NCBI GenBank assembly: GCA_026707945.1
Contig: JAPOVV010000041.1
Location: 62,001 to 126,000 of the forward strand
Source of the DNA: Gammaproteobacteria bacterium
GTDB lineage: Bacteria > Pseudomonadota > Gammaproteobacteria > Pseudomonadales > Azotimanducaceae
Length of the DNA: 64,000 nt
Direction of reading: 5' to 3'
The position numbers and the translations under genes are program-made. Shown here in pieces: positions 7,740 through 17,186 of the stretch (position 1 is the stretch's first letter; each line of letters opens with the position of its first letter). The notes under the pieces are model-generated. The model saw only the letters and a list, made by a program, of their open reading frames with translations, had not been told where the DNA came from and did no database searches.

Positions 7740-8015
7740 TCAGGAGATGGGAGGGGCGCGGGACCAGTGAAGCGCATAAGGCCGCTCTGAAAAGGTGACC
7801 GAATATGTCGACGCGTTATTGACCGAACGCCATCGCGATGACGGGTTATTCGGTCTTACGATCTCTAATACGAATCCAGTTTCTACGATCGCACAGACCG
7901 TACATTCGCCTTCTTCATGCTCATCCACGTGCAAATGAGAGTCGGCGAACGTCTGACCGACGCACAATATCAGCGCGACGAAGAAAGTCAATCGACGCAT
8001 GCTTAGCGTGTTCAT
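7740..8015 (-). CDS. Small secreted His/Cys protein, putative periplasmic metal-binding partner of the receptor
   Basis: 91 residues from the ATG at 8015. The ATG at 8000 (MRRLTFF) is equally possible, and one at 8108 would precede the signal peptide with 31 unlikely residues. The signal peptide (RRLTFFVALILCVGQTFA) is followed by SHLHVDEHEEGECTVC, a dense set of three His and two Cys suited to zinc or copper. The C-terminal part is unremarkable. It resembles, in size and motif only, DUF2946/CopL-type small metal proteins found next to metal receptors. The gene is immediately upstream of the His-rich receptor and likely co-transcribed. Function is inferred from motif and position. Confidence 0.6.
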   Translation of the reverse strand: MNTLSMRRLTFFVALILCVGQTFADSHLHVDEHEEGECTVCAIVETGFVLEIVRPNNPSSRWRSVNNASTYSVTFSERPYALHWSRAPPIS

Positions 8016-8429
8016 CCGTGACGGGAGTCGCTCGTATCGACTTGCCGGACGTATAGTGAGCGTCTTGACTTTAAAAAAGTTGCCGCACGTAGCGACTGGA
8101 CTGCGCATGGGTGATGGTCATAGATTGAATCAAGCACACGACGTTGATGTGCATGAAGGATGGTATGTTATAACATATCAATATCTGATTAGATTACCAA
8201 TTTCTACGTCGCAATCTTCACCTCAGCCTGCTCCGCTATCGCACCTAGGGTCGGCAGAGGATTGGACGCATGGTCCCGCACGTGTGCTTGATGCAAGTCG
8301 TAGGTCATCAGCACGCGCGATTTGCCGATAAAGTGCTTTACGTTTTGGCCGTAGCGCAAATCGATCTATAGCGCCTGTTCGGTCCTTGTTGTCGAAAATT
8401 GGTAACGTTGCGACTTTTGAAACGACCAA
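8016..8429. other. Divergent intergenic region, about 414 bp
   Basis: No gene is supported here. It must hold promoters for the zinc-type operon (-) and the FAD-oxidase gene (+). The only notable element I see is the palindrome at 8161-8180. Short open frames crossing it lack ribosome sites and family features. Confidence 0.5.
8161..8180. promoter_or_regulatory. Short palindrome TATGTTATAACATA, possible metalloregulator site
   Basis: The perfect 14-bp core is 8164-8177, with imperfect flanks to 8161 and 8180. Its ATGTTAT half-site equals that of the Zur-type palindrome at 3930-3970, but the two halves abut, so the centres are 5 bp closer. It lies about 145 bp upstream of the His/Cys protein start. 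A TTGGTA / TATGTT pair 17 bases apart can be read on the minus strand across it. It may be a Zur variant or a site for another repressor. Confidence 0.45.
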
Positions 8430-10034
8430 ATGAAAAACGATGAACGACGAAGTTTCTGGACGTGGGGTCATGTTTCAGATGAACCATCGGAAGAAGTACG
8501 CCTAGCCGCTGCACAAGCCGCATCAAAGCGCACCGGCATTGAGGTGTTGCCACCACCTATCCCAAGTATTGAGAGTATTTCTTTACGCGCGCCAAGATTG
8601 GAAGTTCCAACATCGTTATCCGATTTTGTTAGCGTCGCAACGATTGATCGAATTACCCACACCTACGGCGGACATTCTCTGGAGCTACTGAAAGCTATTC
8701 GAGGACAGTTTGACGAACCGCCAGATGCCGTGGCTTATCCGGAATCGGAGGAGCAGCTGGAGCAAGTACTCGAATGGTGTATTGCAAACAAAACAACTGT
8801 TATCCCCTACGGTGGTGGTACCAGTGTCGTGTGGGGTCTGAATGTTCCAAAAGAGTCTGAACGCGCGGTGTCCGTGGACCTTGAGCGAATGAACCGGATA
8901 TTGGAAATCGACGAGGTATCGCGCGCCGCGCACTTTCAAGCCGGTATTTATGGCCCTGATCTAGAAGCCCAACTGAAGTCTATAGGACTAACGTTGCGAC
9001 ACTACCCACAGTCATTTCCTTGGTCAACGGTTGGCGGCTGGGTCGCGACTCGCTCAGGCGGGCACTACGCTACGAATCACACTCACATCGACGATTTTGT
9101 CGAATCGATAAAAATGTTGTCGCCAGCGGGATGGTACGAAAGTAGACGATTGCCGGGGAGCGGCGCGGGACCGAGTCCGGATCGCATGGTCATTGGTTCG
9201 GAAGGAACGCTCGGGATCATTTCTTCATGCTGGTTACGGTTGCAAAAGAGACCGAAGTATCGGGCATCGGCGGGTGTGTTATTCGCAGACTGGTACCAGG
9301 GAACGGAAGCGGTAAGAGCGATTGTTCAATCGAAGTTGTACCCTGCAAACCTACGGATTCTTGATCCAGTTGAAGCTCAATTGGCAGCAGGCGTTGCGGG
9401 ATCGCACGCTTTGCTGATTATCGGATTTGAATCTGCGGACATTCCGCAACGACTCTCGATCGAACATGCTGTTGCAATGGCGCGCGACCATGGCGGAGTG
9501 ATCGATGACCAAGCCGTCATTGTGGATGACGGTACTGGGAGTGCGACAGGTCGGGAAGGTTCGGTAGGTGCATGGCGGAACGCGTTCATAGGTGTGAACG
9601 CGGGTGCTCAGCTCGGTCTTGGGTTGCTTTCCGACACGTTTGAGACGGCTATTACATGGGATCGTTGGCCAAGTTTCGATGAGACGATACGTGCGAGCGT
9701 AGGTGCAGTGTTACACGAAACGATCGGTAAAGGCGCGACTCTGAGTTGTCGCTTCACCCATGTATATCCAGATGGTCCGGCGCCGTACTACTCATTCTCA
9801 GGTCCAGTACCCATTGGTGGAGAACAAGAGATCTGGCACTTGATCAAAACCGCCGCAAACGATGCGGTAGTCGGTGCGGGAGGCACGGTGACCCACCACC
9901 ATGCGGTTGGTCGTATGCACAAAGAAGCTTGGGAGCGACAGCGCCCAGAGTTACATGGAGATATGTTGCGTGCGCTCAAGTCAACGCTTGATCCTTCGAG
10001 CAACCTAAATCCGGGCGTGCTGATCAATTCCTAG
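8430..10034 (+). CDS. FAD-linked oxidase, alkyldihydroxyacetonephosphate synthase (AGPS)-like
   Basis: 534 residues. The PP-loop FAD-binding domain starts near residue 95 (DAVAYPESEEQLEQVLEWC) with PYGGGTSVVWG, STVGGWVATRSGGHYATNH and GSEGTLGIIS. The C-terminal cap has the AGPS-type HHHAVGRMH near residue 490 and ends SSNLNPGVLI. In eukaryotes AGPS exchanges the acyl group of acyl-DHAP for a fatty alcohol to make ether lipids. Bacterial relatives are commonly annotated only as FAD-binding oxidases, so the reaction here is open. Lactate- or glycolate-type oxidases are the alternative, but the HHH motif favours AGPS. The last 11 bp overlap the convergent hydrolase gene. Confidence 0.82.
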   Translation: MKNDERRSFWTWGHVSDEPSEEVRLAAAQAASKRTGIEVLPPPIPSIESISLRAPRLEVPTSLSDFVSVATIDRITHTYGGHSLELLKAIRGQFDEPPDAVAYPESEEQLEQVLEWCIANKTTVIPYGGGTSVVWGLNVPKESERAVSVDLERMNRILEIDEVSRAAHFQAGIYGPDLEAQLKSIGLTLRHYPQSFPWSTVGGWVATRSGGHYATNHTHIDDFVESIKMLSPAGWYESRRLPGSGAGPSPDRMVIGSEGTLGIISSCWLRLQKRPKYRASAGVLFADWYQGTEAVRAIVQSKLYPANLRILDPVEAQLAAGVAGSHALLIIGFESADIPQRLSIEHAVAMARDHGGVIDDQAVIVDDGTGSATGREGSVGAWRNAFIGVNAGAQLGLGLLSDTFETAITWDRWPSFDETIRASVGAVLHETIGKGATLSCRFTHVYPDGPAPYYSFSGPVPIGGEQEIWHLIKTAANDAVVGAGGTVTHHHAVGRMHKEAWERQRPELHGDMLRALKSTLDPSSNLNPGVLINS

Positions 10035-10935
10035 GGTAGCGGCGTTTTAACCAATCAAGCATCACCTGATTGACCTCCTCCGCTGCGTCGTTTTGTACCC
10101 AGTGACTTGCATGTGGGATTGTGACTAATGTAAGCGAATTGCTTATCCATTGCCACGTATCGTTTAGAGCGCCGGGTAACAGCGCGCCATCCTGAAGTCC
10201 GTGAAACATCAGAACCGGAACCTCGACAGTCGGATACTCTGGCATGAACTCTTCGCCAGGTTTCGGGTAGTTGGCCTTGTAGTAGTTGAGCATTGCTTCC
10301 ATGTTTGAACGCTGAAACGCTTCAAGGTAGCGCCCCTTAACTTTGTCTTTTGAAAGTCGTTGACTGACACCGACTAAAACTTCTGGCGTAAGCATCTTGT
10401 GAGCGTCGGGTTTTTGAAAGTCGAACGCGTATTGACTCGCTTTTTGTTGCGCTTCTGAATTGGCGAGTTCTCGCGCCAGTCCGCGGGGATGTGGCAAATT
10501 CAAGATGATCAGGTTTTCGACGATTTCGGGTACATTCATTGCGATTGACCATGCAACTGCTCCGCCCCAGTCATGTCCAACAACGGTGGCCGATGGTTGT
10601 TCTTGTGCTGCTATAACCGCTGCGATGTCACTACCGACCTTGTCCAGTGTGTAGTTTTCTACACCTTGTGGCTTAGCCGATCGGTTGTAGCCTCGGAGAT
10701 CAACCGCGAGCACACGATAGTCGGAACGGAGTACGTCCATCTGTTCACGCCACGTGTACCAGTAGTCGGGGAACCCGTGGATCATCACAACAAGAGGGGC
10801 GTCGCTTGGACCAACGGTGACATAATGAATCGCAACGCCTTCGTTGTCTACCATGTGATGTTCAACGAGATCAAATAAATCTGCCATGACATTTACCGCC
10901 AGCGAGCAAGCTATTAAGACAAAGAGTTTGCGCAA
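10024..10935 (-). CDS. Exported alpha/beta hydrolase, epoxide-hydrolase-like
   Basis: 303 residues with an N-terminal signal peptide (1-18). The fold motifs are in order: oxyanion-hole HGFPDYWYTW (53-62), nucleophile elbow GHDWGG with Asp122, and acid/base His in HASHW near residue 285. The Asp nucleophile and the HGFPxxW motif are those of epoxide hydrolases and haloalkane dehalogenases. A periplasmic detoxification or ring-opening role is possible. The 3' end overlaps the convergent FAD-oxidase gene by 11 bp. It is divergent from alr. Confidence 0.83.
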   Translation of the reverse strand: MRKLFVLIACSLAVNVMADLFDLVEHHMVDNEGVAIHYVTVGPSDAPLVVMIHGFPDYWYTWREQMDVLRSDYRVLAVDLRGYNRSAKPQGVENYTLDKVGSDIAAVIAAQEQPSATVVGHDWGGAVAWSIAMNVPEIVENLIILNLPHPRGLARELANSEAQQKASQYAFDFQKPDAHKMLTPEVLVGVSQRLSKDKVKGRYLEAFQRSNMEAMLNYYKANYPKPGEEFMPEYPTVEVPVLMFHGLQDGALLPGALNDTWQWISNSLTLVTIPHASHWVQNDAAEEVNQVMLDWLKRRYPRN

Positions 10936-11003
10936 GATGATTGCCTAGTTTTCACGCAGTCACGATTATCGCAAGTGGGCAAAAGTAATTAGGGAAATAG
11001 GCG

Positions 11004-12044
11004 ATGAGTTTCGCGCGTGTACAAGTTGATCTGAGTGCACTTGTCACTAACTATCGACTCTTCAAATCGTGCGTCGAAGGCGAAGTAGGCGCTGTAGTAA
11101 AGGCTAATGGCTATGGACTAGGTGCTGACGAAGTTGTTAAGCGACTTTTTGAAGCGGGATGCAGATCGTTTTTTGTAGCGACACTCGACGAAGCGCTAGC
11201 GATAACTATGCCGGATAGCTCGGACATCTATGTTTTCGAACCTCCCTTGGATCAGGAGGGTATCAATGCGACCGTAGATGCGGGATGTATTCCTGTTGCC
11301 AATGACGCGGTTCAATTGGAATTTGCTCAAAAGGAAGTGCAAAAGAAGATTGCGGTCCATATTGACACAGGCATGGAACGTTTAGGTATTTCGTACCGCT
11401 CGGTGAACATGGAGCAACTAAAGTCAGCGAACGTGCATCTATTGATGACACACCTCGCATGTGCGGATGATCCAGACAATCCGTTCAATGTGGAACAGGT
11501 CGAGCGATTTCAACGGATAGCATGTCAATTCTCTGGGGTCCGCACTAGCATCGGCAATTCTGCGGCAACTCTAATGGGCGAACGATTTCAAGGTGACCTT
11601 GCGCGACCGGGTATTGGTTTGTATGGAGCAAATCCATTCTCGAAACGCGAAAACCCCACTTCAATAGTCGCGACCTGCGAAGCACAGGTTCTTTCAATTC
11701 GAGATGTCGAATCCGGCACTAGTGTTGGATATGGCAGAACTTATACGAGCGAAAAACCTACACGCATCGCGGTGGTCGGTATTGGGTACGCAGACGGTGT
11801 ACCACGAGTGCTGTCGAACCGAGGGAACTTTGCTTTTGGTGACAAACTTCTGCCGATTCGAGGTCACATATCTATGGACGTGACACAGATCGACGTTACG
11901 TCGTGCCCTGATTTAAAGATAGGTGATTGGGTTGAGTTCTTCGGCAAGAATATTGATTGCGATGACGTAGCGAAATCGGCGAATTCGCTCGGCTATGAGT
12001 TTTTAACGGGACTCGGTAAACGAGTAGAACGGCTGTATATATAA
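11004..12044 (+). CDS. alr: Alanine racemase
   Basis: 346 residues, matching the family. It interconverts L- and D-alanine for peptidoglycan using PLP. The PLP lysine is Lys33 in AVVKANGYG. Other hallmarks are HIDTGMERLG, THLACAD, SIGNSAAT, RPGIGLYG, and the second-domain VGYGRTY with GIGYADGVPR carrying the catalytic Tyr region, then HISMDVTQID. The gene begins an apparent + strand run with the SDR (34-bp gap) and the aminotransferase (60-bp gap). The catabolic dadX role with dadA is not supported by neighbours. Confidence 0.95.
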   Translation: MSFARVQVDLSALVTNYRLFKSCVEGEVGAVVKANGYGLGADEVVKRLFEAGCRSFFVATLDEALAITMPDSSDIYVFEPPLDQEGINATVDAGCIPVANDAVQLEFAQKEVQKKIAVHIDTGMERLGISYRSVNMEQLKSANVHLLMTHLACADDPDNPFNVEQVERFQRIACQFSGVRTSIGNSAATLMGERFQGDLARPGIGLYGANPFSKRENPTSIVATCEAQVLSIRDVESGTSVGYGRTYTSEKPTRIAVVGIGYADGVPRVLSNRGNFAFGDKLLPIRGHISMDVTQIDVTSCPDLKIGDWVEFFGKNIDCDDVAKSANSLGYEFLTGLGKRVERLYI

Positions 12045-12078
12045 ATGCACATCTTTTTAAACCCATTGCGAGACCCCT

Positions 12079-12891
12079 ATGGCTGAAGTGAATCAAAATG
12101 GCGTATTGGCTGGGCAAATAGCCGTCGTTACGGGCGCAAGTCGAGGCATCGGCGAAGCGATTGCGCGAAGATTCGCGATGGAAGGCGCGAAAGTCGTTGT
12201 ATCTGCTCGAACCGTAGAGGAATCAGATCACTTCCTTGAAGGAACGATCAAGCAGACTGTCAAAACGATTACCGACGCGGGTGGCGAAGCTGTTGCCATT
12301 AAGTCGAATTTAGCTGATGAAGCGGATCGTCGAGGCTTGATTGAGCAATCGATTGAGCACTACGGTCAAGTTGACATCTTAGTGAACAATGCGGCGGTGA
12401 CGTGGTTCATCCCTGTTGTCGATTTCGCGGAGAAACGATTTCGTACGATGATGGACGTGCAAGTCTGGGCTCCTTTTGAACTCGCACAAATGTGTTTACC
12501 GGGCATGGTCGAGCGAGGCCGAGGCTGGATCTTGAACATTTCCTCGCATGCCGCTATTCATCCTAACGCTAAGGCGCCCGGTGGGCACGGCGGTACGGTG
12601 TATGGCATGTGCAAAGCCGCGCTCGAACGATTTACCACTGGTCTTGCACAAGAAACATTTGGGAGAGGTGTTGGTGTCAACGTCATCTCGCCGGGTTTGG
12701 TCGCGACCCCTGGGGTCGTTCACCACAATCTTATTAACGAAGCGAATAAGGATCGGGTGACGCCAGTAGAGCACATGGCAGAAGCTTGTCTTCGTCTGTG
12801 CAATGGGGACCCGAACGAGATAACTGGTCGAATTGACTACGCCGATGAAGTAATCGCCGAATTCGAGCTAGAACCGGCAGCTCTCATTTAA
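12079..12891 (+). CDS. Short-chain dehydrogenase/reductase
   Basis: 270 residues, classical SDR. The NAD(P) site TGASRGIGEAIAR begins near residue 18, NNAAV stabilises the central sheet, and the catalytic Ser is in NISSHAA with Tyr and Lys in YGMCKAALE. The C-terminal SPGLVATPGVV is the usual substrate-loop region. The long insertion after the second strand (ESDHFLEGTIKQTVKTI) resembles SDRs annotated as acting on bulky or CoA-linked hydroxy substrates. Substrate not determinable. Probably co-transcribed with alr and the aminotransferase. Confidence 0.88.
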   Translation: MAEVNQNGVLAGQIAVVTGASRGIGEAIARRFAMEGAKVVVSARTVEESDHFLEGTIKQTVKTITDAGGEAVAIKSNLADEADRRGLIEQSIEHYGQVDILVNNAAVTWFIPVVDFAEKRFRTMMDVQVWAPFELAQMCLPGMVERGRGWILNISSHAAIHPNAKAPGGHGGTVYGMCKAALERFTTGLAQETFGRGVGVNVISPGLVATPGVVHHNLINEANKDRVTPVEHMAEACLRLCNGDPNEITGRIDYADEVIAEFELEPAALI

Positions 12892-12951
12892 CGAACGTTA
12901 TCTGATTCTTTTGCTCTAACCTTATAGACAGTTGCATACCGGAACTCACGA

Positions 12952-14352
12952 ATGAGTGATCCTTTACATAACGAATTTGCGCCGGACTCCATTGAAGCAA
13001 GATCGCTTCGTTATTTGATCAATCCGAACTCGAACCTTGCTGATGTAAAGAGACGGGGTCCCAATGTACACGTTAGGGCGGAAGGCGTATATCTGTGGGA
13101 CAATCAAGGTAAGCAATACATTGAAGGACTTGCGGGGCTTTGGTGCACGGCGTTGGGTTATGGCGTAAAGGAACTCGGCGAAGTCGCAAAACAGCAGATC
13201 GAGAAACTTGCGTATTCCCAACTCTTCACTGGGATCACAAACGAACCTAGCGTGCAGTTGGCGGAAATGTTGATGAACACGGTCCCAATTGATGCTGGAC
13301 GTGTGTTTTTTGGTCTTTCAGGCTCGGATGCTAACGACACGCAGGTAAAGCTGCAGTGGCATTACTCCAATTTGATCGGGCGACCGGAACGAAAGAAGAT
13401 CATTTCCCGATGGAATGCGTATCACGGCGTTACCGTGGTAAGCGGGAGTTTGACTGGCTTACCCCCATTCCATAAGAACTTCGATTTACCGATTGATCGA
13501 GTTAAGCACACCAATTCACCGTTTTACTATCACGAAGCGAACGAGGGCGAAACGGAAGACGAATTTACGACGCGATTAGCAAACAATCTCGAAGATCTCA
13601 TCGATGAGGAAGGACCTGAAACTGTTGCAGCTTTCATTGCAGAACCCATTCTTGGTGCGGGTGGTGTGATCGTTCCCCCTGATGGCTACTACGAGAAGAT
13701 TCAGCGCGTCTTAACCAAATACCACATTCACTTCATTGCTGATGAAGTAATTAATGGGTTCGGAAGGACTGGCAATCCGTTCGGGTGTCAGACCATGGGT
13801 ATCGATCCGACAACCATCAGCGTCGCTAAAGCACTCTCAAGCGCATACCTCCCGATCAGTGCCGTGATCATTCCCGAATTCATGTACGACGTTTTCGAGA
13901 CCGCAACAGAAGAGTCGAAGATGTTCGGTCATGGATTTACCTATTCAGGGCACCCTGTTTCGGCGGCAGTCGCGGTGCGCAATCTCGAACTCATGGAAGA
14001 GCGTGGTATCTACGACCACGTTCGAAAGATAGCCCCTGTTTTTCAGGAGCGCTTGCGCAGTTTCGAGAACCACCCACTTGTCGGAAATGTTCGCGGGGAA
14101 GGCTTGTTAGGGGCGATCGAGTTGGTCAAGAACAAAGAAACGCGTGAGTCCTTCGATGCTAAACATGCAGTTGGTGTACATTGCATGGATCGGTGTCGTT
14201 CACACGGGCTAATCTCACGTGCAGTTGCGGGTGATTCCTTGGCATTCTGTCCGCCGTTGATCATTACTGTTGATCAGATCGACGAGATGTTTTCGAAGTT
14301 CGAGAAAGCCTTAGAAGACACACTAAAGTACGTAAGCGCGCTAGACGACTAA
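12952..14352 (+). CDS. Class III (omega) aminotransferase
   Basis: 466 residues, PLP fold type I. The N-terminal WDNQGKQYIEGLAGLWC is typical of omega-amino acid:pyruvate and putrescine-type enzymes. Others are FFGLSGSDANDTQVKL, RWNAYHGVTV, AEPILGAGGVIVPP, DEVINGFGRTG (Asp binding the pyridine N) and the PLP lysine in SVAKALSS, with FGHGFTYSGHPVSAAVA at the dimer interface. It moves an amino group from a terminal amine or beta-amino acid to pyruvate or a related acceptor. Together with the SDR it may convert amines to aldehydes or alcohols. Donor unknown. Confidence 0.9.
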   Translation: MSDPLHNEFAPDSIEARSLRYLINPNSNLADVKRRGPNVHVRAEGVYLWDNQGKQYIEGLAGLWCTALGYGVKELGEVAKQQIEKLAYSQLFTGITNEPSVQLAEMLMNTVPIDAGRVFFGLSGSDANDTQVKLQWHYSNLIGRPERKKIISRWNAYHGVTVVSGSLTGLPPFHKNFDLPIDRVKHTNSPFYYHEANEGETEDEFTTRLANNLEDLIDEEGPETVAAFIAEPILGAGGVIVPPDGYYEKIQRVLTKYHIHFIADEVINGFGRTGNPFGCQTMGIDPTTISVAKALSSAYLPISAVIIPEFMYDVFETATEESKMFGHGFTYSGHPVSAAVAVRNLELMEERGIYDHVRKIAPVFQERLRSFENHPLVGNVRGEGLLGAIELVKNKETRESFDAKHAVGVHCMDRCRSHGLISRAVAGDSLAFCPPLIITVDQIDEMFSKFEKALEDTLKYVSALDD

Positions 14353-14558
14353 TACATTTTCCGCGAGAGGCTCAACTTTTCAGATAGTTTGCTTTGCGCC
14401 TTAGTCAACTATCAGGACGAATTTTTCGATCGTGCGATCGTTCCACGAACGCAGAAGTCGGCAAACCGGAGCTCATGGCGTGATTGATGTCCCTACATCG
14501 GGATCGGCGATCGACCTATTGGTGCTTATTACCTCTTGGTGCCGAGCCAAGCAGTCGT

Positions 14559-15689
14559 TTAGACGTCGATGCCAACCTTTGTCTCGGCGATCAGTAAATC
14601 TACGACGTTGCGCAGAGATGCTTGCTCGCTCGCGCCATCCAGTTCAGCTAGTTTCATTGTGTCGAACTGTCTGTCGGCGCTCGTACCACGAGCTAGGATG
14701 GACTCGATCAAAGCGAGTTCTGCTTCGCACTCGCAGATTTGAGCACTTGCCTCAAGCGAACTTAGGAGTTCTTCAGCAATTTCACTGACCAGACGTCGAT
14801 TATTTGTTGTTGGATCGGCGAGAAACGCAAGGATCCCATATCGTTGCGCTTGCCAACGATTCTCCTGGATTAACTGTTGACTCTGTTGCCTTGGTAGAGC
14901 GTCTCGTTCATCGAGGGTCTGTAGATGTTGAATCAGACACACGTACAGCGCAGCAAGGGCGACCGCGTCCTCAACGAGGGGACACGTATCACAGATACGA
15001 AGTTCAATCGTTGGATACTTGGCCGACGGTCGTATATCCCACCAAAGTTCGGTACCGTCATTGATGAAGCCAAAGGATTGCATTTCCTCAATGACCTGTA
15101 CATATTCAGACCAGCTGTTCAAATCGGGAGGAACGCCCGTTCGCGGAATCCCGCTGAAATAATTTAGTCGAAACGATCTAAACCCAGTCTGGCGTCCTTC
15201 GACAATCGGTGACGAAGCACTGAGGACACAAAATAGCGGCATGTAGTTCCTAAGCGTCGACATGACGCGAATACGTTGATCTTCGTCGCCGAAGCTGACA
15301 TGAATGTGCATTCCGGAAACCAACAAACGACGAACTGCATCTTGCATTCGCATTTCGAATTCTTCGTACCGCTGCTTCGGTGTAGCCGATTGCTGTTGCC
15401 ATTTGGCGAACGGGTGCATGGAAGCCGCGATCACTGCCGCGTCATGGTCATGAGCGGCGTTTAACACGATACGACGCGTCTCGTGCAGCGCGTCGCGAAG
15501 CTCACGTATCGATGTACAAACCTTCGTATTGGTTTCGATTTGTGAATTTAAGAATTCATGCACGATCCTGTGTGGTCCGGCATTCCGTTCACACGCCTCG
15601 AAGATTGCTTCAGCCGGTTGCGAGATCAGGTCCCGCGTAGCAGGATCGACCAAGAAAAACTCTTCTTCGACGCCAATCGTGAATTTCAT
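14559..15689 (-). CDS. ybdK: Carboxylate-amine ligase, YbdK / glutamate-cysteine ligase type 2 family
   Basis: 376 residues. The opening GVEEEFFLVDP is the GCS2 family signature, followed by QIETNTKVC, GMHIHVSFGD (metal/ATP-binding His), the SSPIVEGRQTGFRSFR segment, WWDIRPSAKYPTIELRICD, and the closing ENRWQAQRYG. YbdK proteins have weak gamma-glutamyl-cysteine ligase activity, and the true substrate pair is generally unsettled. It lies alone, between the aminotransferase (convergent) and a serine hydrolase on the same strand. The 206-bp gap to the aminotransferase shows nothing clear. Confidence 0.9.
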   Translation of the reverse strand: MKFTIGVEEEFFLVDPATRDLISQPAEAIFEACERNAGPHRIVHEFLNSQIETNTKVCTSIRELRDALHETRRIVLNAAHDHDAAVIAASMHPFAKWQQQSATPKQRYEEFEMRMQDAVRRLLVSGMHIHVSFGDEDQRIRVMSTLRNYMPLFCVLSASSPIVEGRQTGFRSFRLNYFSGIPRTGVPPDLNSWSEYVQVIEEMQSFGFINDGTELWWDIRPSAKYPTIELRICDTCPLVEDAVALAALYVCLIQHLQTLDERDALPRQQSQQLIQENRWQAQRYGILAFLADPTTNNRRLVSEIAEELLSSLEASAQICECEAELALIESILARGTSADRQFDTMKLAELDGASEQASLRNVVDLLIAETKVGIDV

Positions 15690-15770
15690 GTAATAAGTCG
15701 TAAACGCTTAGAGGTCATAGGGTTTTGTGAGACGGTTGAACGCCGCGCGCGAAAGCCAGTCCATTGAAAG

Positions 15771-17009
15771 TCAGTCAACAATTGCCTGCCGTACTGCATT
15801 TTCAAAATCGTACTGTGCGCCGCGATGTGGTTGTTGCAACATCAGAACTCCCGTGAGTTCTTCGACAGGATCGGTCCAGGAACGCGTACCGAATGCTCCA
15901 CCCCAACCAAAAGCGCCTGCGCTGCGACGACTGTTTGCGGCGATCGGATCAAGAACAACCGCAACGGTATAACCAAAGCCCTGCCCCAAAGCGTTCTGCG
16001 TGAAACCCCGATATAGGTCGCCGACGTGGTTGCTTGCGAACATCTCTACTGAACGTGACCCGAGTAGACGGTTGCCGAAAAGCTCGCCGCCATTTGCCAG
16101 CATTTGCTCGAAATGAAGATAGTCTCGCGCGGTGCTTGAAAGTCCAAATGAACCAGAGAAGTAGCTGGTCTCACGATCGAAGCGGGACATGTCACGCCCC
16201 TGTATTGCGACGCGTCGATCCGCTTTCGAAGCGGGCACGTTGTAATGCGTGTCCTTCATATCCAATGGGTCGAATATCCGTGTCTGTACGAATTTGTCGT
16301 AGGGTATGCCTGAAACGATTTCAACGATGCGCGCGACAACGTCTAGTCCAGTCCCGCCACTATAGGTCCAACGCGACCCGGGTTGAAAATCCAGCAGACT
16401 GGTACCGAGCGTAGGAATGTAGCTCGCAAGCGACTCGCGTTCGCTTCGTTGAGATTGCATGGACCCCAAACCGCCACTAGCGAGTCCGGATGTATGAGTC
16501 AACAGGTGCTCGATAGTGATCGGTCTCTCGGCTGAAACCAACCGATGCTCAGGTGGGTTTCGTCGGTCGATAAAGAGTGGGCTTATGTCTTCGTCAGCTG
16601 GATCTTTTAAGACAGCCACCTGCATGTCAGCGAACTCAGGAATGTACTCGGATACGGGGTCGTTCGGCCGTATCAAGCCTTCCTCAATCATCATCATCGC
16701 CGCGACGCCCAAGACAGGTTTCGTCGATGACATCATGATGAAGATCGCGTCCTTCGACATTGGAGTTTCTGCTTCGACGTTCATCATGCCATACGCTTTG
16801 AAATGTACGACCTTACCGCGGCGTGCGACAGCAGTCACGGCGCCTTGGATATTTCCAGCTTCGATATGCCGGTGCATGGCGGCGTCGATCCGAAGCAATC
16901 GATCTGATGACATGCCCACCGACTCGGGTTTGGCGATTGGGATCTCTATGGCGAGAGTTGCAACTGCCGCGAGCGTCGATAGGGCAACGAGCCAAATTCG
17001 AATTTGCAT
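15771..17009 (-). CDS. Exported serine hydrolase of the class C beta-lactamase / EstB family
   Basis: About 412 residues from the ATG at 17009. An AGGAG ribosome site 5-6 bases before that ATG would lie inside the longer form starting at 17024, so the shorter start is preferred. A signal peptide (QIRIWLVALSTLAAVATLA) leads to the catalytic SxxK in MSSTKPVLG, a Tyr motif YSGGTG in place of the usual YxN, HTSGLASGG, and a late GGAFGTRSW. These fit periplasmic esterases or D-aminopeptidase-like enzymes rather than a true beta-lactamase. Substrate unknown. Confidence 0.85.
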   Translation of the reverse strand: MQIRIWLVALSTLAAVATLAIEIPIAKPESVGMSSDRLLRIDAAMHRHIEAGNIQGAVTAVARRGKVVHFKAYGMMNVEAETPMSKDAIFIMMSSTKPVLGVAAMMMIEEGLIRPNDPVSEYIPEFADMQVAVLKDPADEDISPLFIDRRNPPEHRLVSAERPITIEHLLTHTSGLASGGLGSMQSQRSERESLASYIPTLGTSLLDFQPGSRWTYSGGTGLDVVARIVEIVSGIPYDKFVQTRIFDPLDMKDTHYNVPASKADRRVAIQGRDMSRFDRETSYFSGSFGLSSTARDYLHFEQMLANGGELFGNRLLGSRSVEMFASNHVGDLYRGFTQNALGQGFGYTVAVVLDPIAANSRRSAGAFGWGGAFGTRSWTDPVEELTGVLMLQQPHRGAQYDFENAVRQAIVD

Positions 17010-17186
17010 GAAAACTCCTCTCATAACAGCAGAACCACCGTCGGATAGCTGCCGTAATTTCCGCGACGCATAGCGGCTACAGTGACGCTTTGGTTTGTTT
17101 TCGCGACACGAGCAACTCTAAATACACCACGGCTTTTAAATTAGCGCTATTGAAGTTTAGCTGATTGGTTTTTCAGCGGACCATAC

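Noticed and set aside
14353-14558. Possible gene or terminator between the aminotransferase and the YbdK gene
   Set aside because: Only short, weakly paired repeats and a shadow frame were found; nothing supports a feature.
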